From Antarcticibacterium arcticum (GTDB taxonomy: Bacteria > Bacteroidota > Bacteroidia > Flavobacteriales > Flavobacteriaceae): DNA of 64,000 nt. A program made the translations under genes and the position numbers. Position 1 is the first letter of the stretch, and every line of letters starts with the position of its first letter. The stretch is from positions 744,001 through 808,000 of the forward strand of contig NZ_CP042476.1 of the NCBI RefSeq assembly GCF_007993795.1. The letters run 5' to 3'. The notes beneath the pieces were generated by a model that saw nothing but the letters and a program-made list of their open reading frames with translations, was not told the DNA's origin and searched no databases. Below, piece by piece: positions 49,685 through 57,301 of this stretch.

Positions 49685-51121
49685 ATGGAAACCTTAAGTG
49701 CCGATAAATTTTATAAGCTACTCATCAGCGATTTAGGGTTTAATGCAAAGATAAAACAAGACATTGCCTTACAACAACTTTCCTCTTTTGTTGTAAATCC
49801 CGTGGCAGATACCATTTTTCTCTTAAAAGGTTATGCCGGAACCGGGAAAACCACCATTATAAGCGGGTTGGTGAAAAATCTCTGGAAGATAAAGCGCAGC
49901 GGGATCCTGCTCGCTCCCACGGGAAGGGCAGCCAAGGTGATCTCCCTGTACTCTGGTCAGGAAGCACAAACCATACATAAAAAGATATATTTTCCTAAAA
50001 AGACGGGCGGGGCAGGGGTGCAGTTTGTTTTGCAGCCTAATAAACACCGAAATGCAATTTTTATAGTAGATGAGGCTTCTATGATCCCCGATGAGAACCA
50101 GGATTCCAAATTATTTGAAAACAATGGCCTCCTGGCAGATCTTATAGATTACGTTTCTTCCGGCCACCAGTGCTCTCTTATATTAATTGGGGATACTGCC
50201 CAGTTACCGCCGGTGAAACTGGACATGAGCCCTGCGCTGGAAGAAGAAAAACTTCGAACCCATTACCAGAAAGAGGTTGTGCATATTGAACTGGATGAAG
50301 TTGTACGCCAAAGCGGGGAGAGCGATATCCTGTTAAACGCCACCTTGCTTCGGGAAGCCCTGGCCGAGCAATTCTACGAATATTTTAAATTTCACAAAAC
50401 AGGAAAGGCAGATGTGGTGCGTTTAATGGACGGGCAGGAGATCCTGGATGCCATTCAGGATTCCTACGATCACCTGGGGCACGAAGATACCACCATCATA
50501 GTGCGGTCCAACAAAAGGGCCAACCTTTACAACCAGCAAATAAGGGCCCGCATCCTCGACCAGGAAGAAGAGATCTCTTCCGGCGATTACCTTATGGTGG
50601 TAAAGAATAACTATTTCTGGATAAAGCCTTCTTCAGAAGCAGGATTTATTGCCAATGGGGATATTGTGAAGGTTTTGGAAATAAGGGCCATAAGAGAGCT
50701 GTATGGTTTCCGTTTTGCTGAAGTGAAAGTGCAAATGGTAGATTACCCTAAAATGGCCGCTTTTGATACGGTGGTTATTCTTGATACGCTGGAAAGCAAT
50801 TCCCCTTCGCTCACCTATGAGGAATCCAATAAACTATACCAGGAAGTAATGAAGGATTATGAAGATGAAACCTCCAAATACAAGAAATTTCTCAAAGTAA
50901 AAGGAAATAAGTATTTCAACGCATTGCAAATCAAATTTTCATATGCCATGACCTGCCATAAATCACAGGGTGGGCAATGGAATACTGTTTTTATTGAACA
51001 ACCCTATTTGCCCAACGGGATAGATAAGGATTATCTAAGGTGGCTGTATACCGCCGTTACAAGGGCGCAGGCAAAGTTATACCTGATTGGCTTTAAGGAT
51101 GATTTCTTTGCTGACAATTAA
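49685..51121 (+). CDS. RecD-like ATP-dependent DNA helicase
   Basis: A 478-residue superfamily 1 helicase. Walker A is LLKGYAGTGKTTIISG near residue 48, followed by LAPTGRAAKVI and the Walker B segment FIVDEASMIPD near 134. GDTAQLPPV is motif III. The C-terminal UvrD_C_2 motif is YAMTCHKSQGGQWNTVFIE near residue 422, then LYTAVTRAQAKLYLIG. It is much shorter than RecD and lacks recB/recC neighbours, so it is the stand-alone RecD2/AAA_30 type. The start at 49685 is preferred (see the -7 box). Role in repair or replication is inferred. Confidence 0.9.
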   Translation: METLSADKFYKLLISDLGFNAKIKQDIALQQLSSFVVNPVADTIFLLKGYAGTGKTTIISGLVKNLWKIKRSGILLAPTGRAAKVISLYSGQEAQTIHKKIYFPKKTGGAGVQFVLQPNKHRNAIFIVDEASMIPDENQDSKLFENNGLLADLIDYVSSGHQCSLILIGDTAQLPPVKLDMSPALEEEKLRTHYQKEVVHIELDEVVRQSGESDILLNATLLREALAEQFYEYFKFHKTGKADVVRLMDGQEILDAIQDSYDHLGHEDTTIIVRSNKRANLYNQQIRARILDQEEEISSGDYLMVVKNNYFWIKPSSEAGFIANGDIVKVLEIRAIRELYGFRFAEVKVQMVDYPKMAAFDTVVILDTLESNSPSLTYEESNKLYQEVMKDYEDETSKYKKFLKVKGNKYFNALQIKFSYAMTCHKSQGGQWNTVFIEQPYLPNGIDKDYLRWLYTAVTRAQAKLYLIGFKDDFFADN

Positions 51122-51160
51122 CCGGCCAGATTCTTTAATATTGCTGAAATTTTAAAAATT

Positions 51161-51907
51161 ATGACACAAGTTCCGCTTAAAATAATAGCCGTGATCCCCG
51201 CGAGATATGAAGCCAGCCGTTTTCCGGGCAAACTCATGCAGGATCTCAACGGGAAAACGGTTATACTCCGTACCTATGAAGCGGCGGTAAAAACCGGCCT
51301 GTTTGATAAAGTTTATGTGGTGACAGATAGTGATGTGATCTTTAATGAAATTACCGGCTCAGGCGGCATTGCACTTATGAGCAAAAAGGAGCACGAATGC
51401 GGCAGCGACCGCATTGCTGAAGCTGTAGAGAAGATGGATGTGGATATTGTTGTGAATGTGCAGGGAGATGAGCCGCTTATAGACAGGGAGAGCCTTGCAA
51501 TGCTCCTTGATGTTTTTAGGGAAGATAGGGAACAAAAAATAGATCTGGCTTCACTTAAAACTGCAATGTATGAAACCGAAGAAATTACCAATCCCAATAA
51601 CGTGAAGGTGATCACCAATAAAGATGGTTTGGCGCTGTACTTTTCCAGGTCCCCTGTCCCTTTTCCACGGGATACCACCACAGGGGTTGTCTATTATAAA
51701 CATATTGGGGTGTATGCCTTCAGGAAGCAGGCGTTGATGGATTTTTACCGGTTACCAATGTTATCCCTTGAAGCCACAGAAAAGATAGAGTGCATAAGGT
51801 ATCTGGAATACGGAAAAAATATTAAAATGGTGGAGACCAACTTTAAAGGAATAGGAATTGACACTCCTGAGGACCTTGAAAAGGCAAGGAAACTTTTCAG
51901 GGAATAA
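51161..51907 (+). CDS. kdsB: 3-deoxy-manno-octulosonate cytidylyltransferase
   Basis: A 248-residue enzyme that activates Kdo as CMP-Kdo for lipid A core synthesis. Motifs: IPARYEASRFPGKLMQDLNGKTV (nucleotide loop, in part), VQGDEPLIDRESL near residue 105, SRSPVPFPRD and HIGVYAFRKQAL near 185, and GIDTPEDLEKAR near the end. It lies 39 bp after the helicase gene on the same strand. kdsC, which makes free Kdo, is in another operon at 63.2 kb. Confidence 0.96.
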   Translation: MTQVPLKIIAVIPARYEASRFPGKLMQDLNGKTVILRTYEAAVKTGLFDKVYVVTDSDVIFNEITGSGGIALMSKKEHECGSDRIAEAVEKMDVDIVVNVQGDEPLIDRESLAMLLDVFREDREQKIDLASLKTAMYETEEITNPNNVKVITNKDGLALYFSRSPVPFPRDTTTGVVYYKHIGVYAFRKQALMDFYRLPMLSLEATEKIECIRYLEYGKNIKMVETNFKGIGIDTPEDLEKARKLFRE

Positions 51908-51940
51908 GCATTTGGTAGTAGGTTAAATCTAAACTTAGAG

Positions 51941-53245
51941 CTATTCGGTTACCGCGGCTTTGTAAACCTTTAAAACCCTTTCCCTTGCTTCCTTATGGTC
52001 TACCATAGGTTCAGGATAGTTAGCTGTGCCATACTCCTTGATCCAGGCTTTTACATATTCCATATCTTTATCATAATCCTTCAGCTGGGTTGATGGGTTA
52101 AATATCCTGAAATAGGGCGCGGCATCAACACCGCTACCCGCTGCCCACTGCCAGTTCCCCACATTGGAGCTCATTTCATAATCCAGGAGTTTTTCAGCAA
52201 AATAGGCTTCGCCCCACCGCCAGTCTATCAACAGGTGCTTGCAAAGAAAACTGGCCACCAGCATCCGTACCCGGTTATGCATGAATCCGGTCTCGTTCAA
52301 TTGCCGCATTCCCGCATCTACAAGCGGATATCCGGTTTTACCTGCTTTCCAGAGAAGAAATTCTTCTTCATTGTTTCGCCATTGGATCCTGTCATATTTT
52401 GGTTTAAAAGCGTGGGTGACAGTATGGGGAAAATGATAGAGGATCTGCATAAAAAATTCCCTCCAGATGAGCTCCTGTAAAAAAGTCTCATTTTTTTGGG
52501 AAGCGGCAATTTTTACAATTTCCCTGATACTCACGGTGCCAAACCTTAAATGCGGCCCAAGGCGGGAAGTGCTGTCGAGCCCGGGAAAATTGCGTTTCGC
52601 GTCATAATCCTTAATGAGGGTTTCTGAAATTTCAAAAGGCGGGACGTTTATGGAAGAGGGCTCAAAACCAAGCTCTTTTAAAGTGAGATTGGGTAAATCC
52701 CTGGCCTTAATAAAATTTTTGAAATGCGGTTTTGTATTGTATACCACAGGCTTTAATTCCCTGAATTTTTCCTTCCACAACCGCATATAAGGGGAATAAA
52801 CCACATAAGGGCTGCCGTCATTTTTTACAACTTCTTCCTTTTCAAAGATCACCTGATCCTTATAAGTCTTAAAAGGGATATTGTGTGAAGACAGGATTTC
52901 TTCAATTGTGCTATCCCGTTCCTTTGCATATGGTTCATAATCGTGATTGGTATAGACTTCAGCAATATCATAGGATTTGAGAAGCTGCTTAAGAATCTTT
53001 TCCGGTTTCCCCTTGAAAATAGCAATAGAACTATCGTTTTGTAGTAACTGTTCCCTTATCTTTTGAAGATTTTTATGAATGAAGCTCACCCGGGCATCGT
53101 CCCTTTCTAAATTTTCAAGGATATGATCATCAAAGATAAATATAGGGAGAACGGGGTAATCGCTCTGCAGTGCATGAAATAAACCTGCATTATCCTGCAG
53201 CCTTAGATCTCTTCTAAACCAGAATACTGCTAATTTATCCTTCAT
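51941..53245 (-). CDS. phr: Deoxyribodipyrimidine photolyase (cryptochrome/photolyase family)
   Basis: A 434-residue flavoprotein of the class I photolyase fold. The N-terminal antenna domain starts FWFRRDLRLQDNAGLFHAL. The FAD-binding domain has GRVMLVASFL-like HNRVRMLVASFLCKHLLIDWRWGE (in part), then NVGNWQWAAGSGVDAAPYFRIFNP (in part), which carry the adenine-pocket and electron-transfer Trp residues. It repairs cyclobutane pyrimidine dimers with blue light if it is a true photolyase; cryptochrome function cannot be excluded. It is the last gene of an SRPBCC-SDR-photolyase operon. Its first base overlaps the SDR stop (1 nt). Confidence 0.9.
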   Translation of the reverse strand: MKDKLAVFWFRRDLRLQDNAGLFHALQSDYPVLPIFIFDDHILENLERDDARVSFIHKNLQKIREQLLQNDSSIAIFKGKPEKILKQLLKSYDIAEVYTNHDYEPYAKERDSTIEEILSSHNIPFKTYKDQVIFEKEEVVKNDGSPYVVYSPYMRLWKEKFRELKPVVYNTKPHFKNFIKARDLPNLTLKELGFEPSSINVPPFEISETLIKDYDAKRNFPGLDSTSRLGPHLRFGTVSIREIVKIAASQKNETFLQELIWREFFMQILYHFPHTVTHAFKPKYDRIQWRNNEEEFLLWKAGKTGYPLVDAGMRQLNETGFMHNRVRMLVASFLCKHLLIDWRWGEAYFAEKLLDYEMSSNVGNWQWAAGSGVDAAPYFRIFNPSTQLKDYDKDMEYVKAWIKEYGTANYPEPMVDHKEARERVLKVYKAAVTE

Positions 53246-53943
53246 TAATTAAGGTTGATGGTAGAGAGTCCGCCGTCCATTCCAAGGATCTGCCCTGTCA
53301 TCCAGCTGCTTTTTTCGCTTAACAGAAAGACTACCAAATTGGCAATATCTTCAGCTTTACCTATTCGCTTTAAGGGATGGCGTCCATCCATTTTAGCTTT
53401 TTTATCTTCTGAAGATAATAATTTTCCCGCCAGCGGGGTATCGGTTAAGGAAGGAGCAATTACATTTACCCGGAAGGAGGGGGCAAATTCCGCTGCCAAC
53501 GCCTTTGCAAAACCTTCAATAGCACCTTTGGAAGCTGCCACACTGGTATGATAGGGCATTCCTATTTTAACCGCCACACTGCTAAAAAATACCAGGCTGG
53601 CCTGTGGTGACCTTTTTAGTCTTGGTAACAGGTCCTGCACCACCCGTACAAGAGAAAGGAAATTGAGTTGCATGTCTTCCTGAAAATCTCCCTGTTTTAA
53701 ACTGCGGAAGGGTTTTAAATTAATACTTCCCGGGAAGTAAACCAGGCCATCTATTGTTTCCGGCAGGCCCAGGGTTTCAATATTATCTGTGTTCACATCA
53801 AATTCAATGTACGTAACATCAAGCCCTTCCAAATTCTCTGAGGTGCGGCAAGCCACAATTACATTGTGGTCTCCGGCCAATAATTTAGCAGCCTCCAATC
53901 CAATTCCGTGGGAACCGCCCAATAAAAGTATGTTCTTTTTCAT
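53245..53943 (-). CDS. SDR-family protein of the photolyase operon
   Basis: A 232-residue Rossmann-fold protein. The cofactor motif GGSHGIGLEAAKLL is at residues 8-21, the second-strand CRTSENLEGL follows, and DGGLSTINLN closes the chain. Where SDRs normally have YxxxK, this protein reads PYHTSVAASKGAIEGF: the Lys is kept but the residue at the Tyr position is Val, with a Tyr four residues earlier. It may therefore be an atypical or non-catalytic SDR. It is coupled to phr and lies 7 bp after the SRPBCC gene. Confidence 0.85.
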   Translation of the reverse strand: MKKNILLLGGSHGIGLEAAKLLAGDHNVIVACRTSENLEGLDVTYIEFDVNTDNIETLGLPETIDGLVYFPGSINLKPFRSLKQGDFQEDMQLNFLSLVRVVQDLLPRLKRSPQASLVFFSSVAVKIGMPYHTSVAASKGAIEGFAKALAAEFAPSFRVNVIAPSLTDTPLAGKLLSSEDKKAKMDGRHPLKRIGKAEDIANLVVFLLSEKSSWMTGQILGMDGGLSTINLN

Positions 53944-53950
53944 TCGAAGA

Positions 53951-54460
53951 TCAGTTAAATGTGTTTTTCGGGAGGGAAGCTTCCATTGGTTTCACTGAAG
54001 AATAAATCCCAAAAAGCGCTTCCAGTTTTAGTTTGCGGTATTTAAAGATCTCCTTTAGCTTAGGCGCTACCAGAATAGGATGAAATAGTTCTCCCAATTT
54101 TCCAAAAGGCAGTTTATAATCTACAATATCTTCCATTTTAACCCCGCCGGGGATAGGAGTAATAAAGTGTTTGTGATGCCACAGGGCATAAGGGCCAAAG
54201 CGCTGCTCATCTACAAAATATTCCTTTTCCTTTACGTGCGTGATCTCTGTTACCCATTTGGTAGTAATTCCTGCTATGGGGGTTACATTATATTGGATCA
54301 ACTGCCCGGGGTACATTGGCCTGTCGGCTCCCGCCAGGATATCAAAGCTCATATAGTCCGGAGTGATAGTCTTCAAATTTTTGGGATCTGAAAAAAAATC
54401 CCAGGCTTCATCAACAGATATTGGCAGCTTTTGAACAGTGTGAAGGGTGAAAATCTTCAT
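53951..54460 (-). CDS. SRPBCC (START-like) family protein
   Basis: A 169-residue soluble protein with the helix-grip SRPBCC pattern: FTLHTVQKLPISVDEAWDFFSDPKNLKTITP (in part), then PGQLIQYNVTPIAGITTKWVTEITHV (in part), WHHKHFITPIPGGVKMEDIVDYKLPFG (in part). Similar proteins were once annotated 'cell division inhibitor' (SulA-like), but the fold predicts binding of a hydrophobic ligand. It is the first gene of the photolyase operon, with an exact -7 box 18 bp before the ATG. Confidence 0.85.
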   Translation of the reverse strand: MKIFTLHTVQKLPISVDEAWDFFSDPKNLKTITPDYMSFDILAGADRPMYPGQLIQYNVTPIAGITTKWVTEITHVKEKEYFVDEQRFGPYALWHHKHFITPIPGGVKMEDIVDYKLPFGKLGELFHPILVAPKLKEIFKYRKLKLEALFGIYSSVKPMEASLPKNTFN

Positions 54461-54478
54461 AATTACAAATTATTTGCA

Positions 54479-54486
54479 CAAAGGTA
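54479..54486 (-). promoter_or_regulatory. -7 box of the photolyase operon
   Basis: Reads TACCTTTG on the minus strand (exact TAnnTTTG), 18 bp before the ATG at 54460. Confidence 0.65.
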
Positions 54487-54544
54487 ATTCAATTAATGTT
54501 TAAAGTTATAAGATTATAGTTAAACAAAAATTAAACTTTTTTAT

Positions 54545-54572
54545 TTTGCAGTTGCACTATTACGTATATTTG
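54545..54572 (+). promoter_or_regulatory. Promoter of the DUF2911 gene
   Basis: TTTG (54545-54548), a 16-bp spacer and TATATTTG (54565-54572) give a full consensus match, 22 bp before the ATG at 54595. It is divergent from the photolyase operon promoter. Confidence 0.7.
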
Positions 54573-54594
54573 GTAAAACCAATTATTAAACAAT

Positions 54595-55437
54595 ATGAAA
54601 AAATTACTTTTATTTTTATGTGTTGGGGTATTTGCAGGAGCCTCAGCCCAGATTAGTGCACCACAACCAAGCCCTTTCTCAAAAGTTGAACAAAAAGTAG
54701 GTCTTACAGATGTTACCATCGAATATTCCAGGCCGGGAATGAGAGATCGACAGGTATTCGGAAACCTTGTTCCGTTTGGGGAAGTATGGCGTACCGGGGC
54801 CAATGCCAATACGAAGATCACTTTTAGTGATGATGTTGAAATTGGAGGTAAAACCTTGAAAAAAGGCACATATGCATTATACACCAAACCGGGCAAAGAT
54901 TCCTGGGAGGTGATGTTCTATACAGATTCCAATAATTGGGGAAATCCTGAAAAATGGGATGACAGCAAGGTTGCATTAAAAGCGACTGCCACCGTTGACC
55001 AGTTACCATTTGATATGGAGACTTTTACCATTTTCCTTGATGACCTTAAGAATGATGGTGCTGTGATGAACATCGTGTGGGAAAATACGGTGGCATCCCT
55101 ACCTATTACCGTACCTACAGATACCAAAACAATGGCCAGTATTGAAAGGGTTATGAACGGGCCCACAGCCAATGATTATTTTGCAGCAGGGTCTTATTAC
55201 CACGATTCAGGAAAAGACACTAAGAAGGCTTTGGAGTGGGTAAACAAGGCGATTGAAATGCAGGGGAATGCCCCTTTCTGGATGCTTCGCAAAAAATCTC
55301 TTATCCAGGCAGATATGGGGATGAAAAAAGAAGCCATTGCTACTGCTCAATTATCGCTGGCCGCTGCTGAAAAGGCAGGTAATGCAGATTATGTAAAAAT
55401 GAACAAGGATTCCCTGAAGGAATGGGGAGTGCAATAG
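54595..55437 (+). CDS. DUF2911 domain exported protein with TPR tail
   Basis: A 280-residue exported protein. The signal peptide MKKLLLFLCVGVFAGASAQ precedes the DUF2911 domain (residues about 30-165), which begins VTIEYSRPGMRDRQVFG and includes GEVWRTGANANTKITF and LKKGTYALYTKPG. A C-terminal TPR-like region (about 195-275, AAGSYYHDSGKDTKKALEWVNKAIEMQ, in part) follows. DUF2911 proteins are abundant in Bacteroidota and have no known function. Monocistronic, with a clear promoter and a strong terminator. Confidence 0.88.
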   Translation: MKKLLLFLCVGVFAGASAQISAPQPSPFSKVEQKVGLTDVTIEYSRPGMRDRQVFGNLVPFGEVWRTGANANTKITFSDDVEIGGKTLKKGTYALYTKPGKDSWEVMFYTDSNNWGNPEKWDDSKVALKATATVDQLPFDMETFTIFLDDLKNDGAVMNIVWENTVASLPITVPTDTKTMASIERVMNGPTANDYFAAGSYYHDSGKDTKKALEWVNKAIEMQGNAPFWMLRKKSLIQADMGMKKEAIATAQLSLAAAEKAGNADYVKMNKDSLKEWGVQ

Positions 55438-55458
55438 ACCTTTGAAATTAAATTTCAG

Positions 55459-55488
55459 ATGCGGCCCTTTTTCAGGGCCGCATTTTTT
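55459..55488 (+). terminator. Terminator of the DUF2911 gene
   Basis: The stem ATGCGGCCC/GGGCCGCAT has a T-rich loop and is followed by TTTTTT. The T-run abuts the stop codon of the convergent symporter gene. Confidence 0.85.
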
Positions 55489-57193
55489 ATACCCTGTTTA
55501 TTTCTTTATCCGGAGAATGAATAATTGCCTGTAAGATCCAGGCGATCACCATCACCAGAAAGCAGCCTGCCAGGTTAAGCCACAGGTAGGGCATTACTTC
55601 AAACTTGTATAAGAGAATAATTATGGCCTGGGTTATTAGTGCAGCTATAAAAACTGCATTGCTTTGGACCCGTTTGATAAAAAATGCCAGCAAAAATATT
55701 CCTAATACGTTGCCGTAGAAGATAGATCCAATGATATTTACCAGTTGGATCAAATTGTCGAAAAGGCTTGCAAAACTTGCGAAAATAATAGCAATTATTC
55801 CCCAGCCCAAAGTGAAAATTTTAGACATCCTCACAAAATGTTCATCTGTTTTTTCACTTCTTACATTCCTTTTATAAAGGTCTATGGTAGTGGTTGAACC
55901 CAGTGCATTTAACTCAGATGCCGTAGAAGACATGGCTGCGGAAAGTATTACCGCCAGCAAAAGGCCAATTAAACCGCGGGGGAGGTTGTTCAGAATAAAA
56001 TGAATAAAAACATAATCCTTATCATTTGTTTCTACCGTTTTATTGGAAGCCTTTATCAATTCCCTGGCACGTTCCCTGTTTTTAATTTCTGAAACATCGA
56101 GAGCTCTCATTTTATCAAGATAGGTTTCATTTTCGCTCAAAGTGGGATCTTCCAGGCTTTCTCCAAACCTAATTGCAGTAAGTTGTTTTTCATCCTGCAG
56201 GGATTCATTGGTTTGCATCAATTCGCGGTACTCAGCCCCATATTCAGAAGCCAAAACAGCCTCCTGCGCAGCAGGGTTAAAATTAAGCGGGGCCAGATTG
56301 AACTGATAAAAAACAAATACCATAACCCCCACCAGTAAAATAAAGAACTGCATGGGTACTTTCAGCAGTCCATTGAAGATAAGCCCCAGTTGCATTTCCT
56401 TAACAGATTTTCCTGTAAGGTAGCGCTGCACCTGGCTTTGATCTGTTCCAAAGTATGAGAGGGCCAGAAAAGTCCCTCCTATGATCCCCGACCAGAAAGT
56501 GTAGCGGTTTTCAAGGTCAAAAGAGAAATCCAGAATATCCATTTTTCCATTGGCTCCTGCTATTTGGAGTGCATTGGAAAAAGAAATATTATCTGGCAAA
56601 TAACTTACAATAAGGAAGAATGCGGCAAACATCCCTCCAAAAATCACAGCCATTTGTTGTTTTTGAGTAACATTTACCGCTTTTGTACCCCCGGAGACTG
56701 TATAAATAATTACAAGCACCCCAATAAGTATTGTAAGGGTATTTAAATCCCAACCCAGCACAGCCGACAGAATAATGGCCGGGGCAAAAATGGTAATTCC
56801 CGCAGCAAGCCCTCTTTGCACCAAAAACAATAAAGCGGTAAGGGTACGGGTTTTAAGGTCAAATCTTGTTTCAAGATATTCATAGGCTGTAAAGACATTC
56901 AGCTTATGGTAAATAGGGATAAAGACCATACAAATGATCACCATTGCAATGGGCAACCCAAAATAGAACTGCACAAACCCCATCCCGTCATGGTATGCCT
57001 GGCCGGGGGTTGATAGGAAGGTGATGGCACTTGCCTGGGTTGCCATGACCGAGAGGCCAATGGTCCACCAGTGGGCATCTTTCCCGCCACCTATATAATC
57101 CTTTACATTTTTGCTTCCACGTGTCTTATAAACGCCGTAAGCGGCAATGAAGATCAATGTTCCCAGAAGTACTACCCAATCTAATAAATGCAT
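55487..57193 (-). CDS. Sodium:solute symporter (SSS family)
   Basis: A 568-residue inner-membrane transporter with about 13-14 hydrophobic segments. The SSS fold is shown by the N-terminal WVVLLGTLIFIAAYGVYKTRG, then GGGKDAHWWTIGLSVMATQASAITFLSTPG (in part, around residue 36), and FGTDQSQVQRYLTGKS near 255. An inserted charged loop (about residues 320-390) is unusual in the family but common in Bacteroidota members. Substrate unknown; the neighbouring PIG-L deacetylase suggests a sugar derivative (inference). Its ATG directly follows the TAG of a 35-codon small ORF. Confidence 0.9.
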   Translation of the reverse strand: MHLLDWVVLLGTLIFIAAYGVYKTRGSKNVKDYIGGGKDAHWWTIGLSVMATQASAITFLSTPGQAYHDGMGFVQFYFGLPIAMVIICMVFIPIYHKLNVFTAYEYLETRFDLKTRTLTALLFLVQRGLAAGITIFAPAIILSAVLGWDLNTLTILIGVLVIIYTVSGGTKAVNVTQKQQMAVIFGGMFAAFFLIVSYLPDNISFSNALQIAGANGKMDILDFSFDLENRYTFWSGIIGGTFLALSYFGTDQSQVQRYLTGKSVKEMQLGLIFNGLLKVPMQFFILLVGVMVFVFYQFNLAPLNFNPAAQEAVLASEYGAEYRELMQTNESLQDEKQLTAIRFGESLEDPTLSENETYLDKMRALDVSEIKNRERARELIKASNKTVETNDKDYVFIHFILNNLPRGLIGLLLAVILSAAMSSTASELNALGSTTTIDLYKRNVRSEKTDEHFVRMSKIFTLGWGIIAIIFASFASLFDNLIQLVNIIGSIFYGNVLGIFLLAFFIKRVQSNAVFIAALITQAIIILLYKFEVMPYLWLNLAGCFLVMVIAWILQAIIHSPDKEINRV

Positions 57194-57301
57194 CTAGGAG
57201 TAAAATTTCATAATTATGTAATAAAGCAGAATATAAACGGCATTTGCAATTAAGACCAGGGTATAGGACCTCTTCCAAAAATATATTCTGTGTTTCGCCA
57301 T
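57194..57301 (-). CDS. 35-aa membrane peptide between PIG-L and symporter genes
   Basis: A short ORF from ATG 57301 to TAG 57194. Its ATG directly follows the TAA of the deacetylase gene, and its TAG directly precedes the ATG of the symporter gene, so there is no gap on either side. The product starts MAKHRIYFWKRSYTLVLIAN and continues hydrophobic to residue 31 (AVYILLYYIIM), giving a basic N-terminus and one membrane segment. Such an exact fit in an operon argues that it is translated. A role as a small accessory subunit of the symporter is inference. Confidence 0.7.
   Translation of the reverse strand: MAKHRIYFWKRSYTLVLIANAVYILLYYIIMKFYS

Noticed and set aside
51941..54460. Phage-defence or toxin-antitoxin systems in this or other operons
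   Set aside because: No nuclease, reverse transcriptase, TIR, STAND, toxin or antitoxin motifs were found in any gene of the window.
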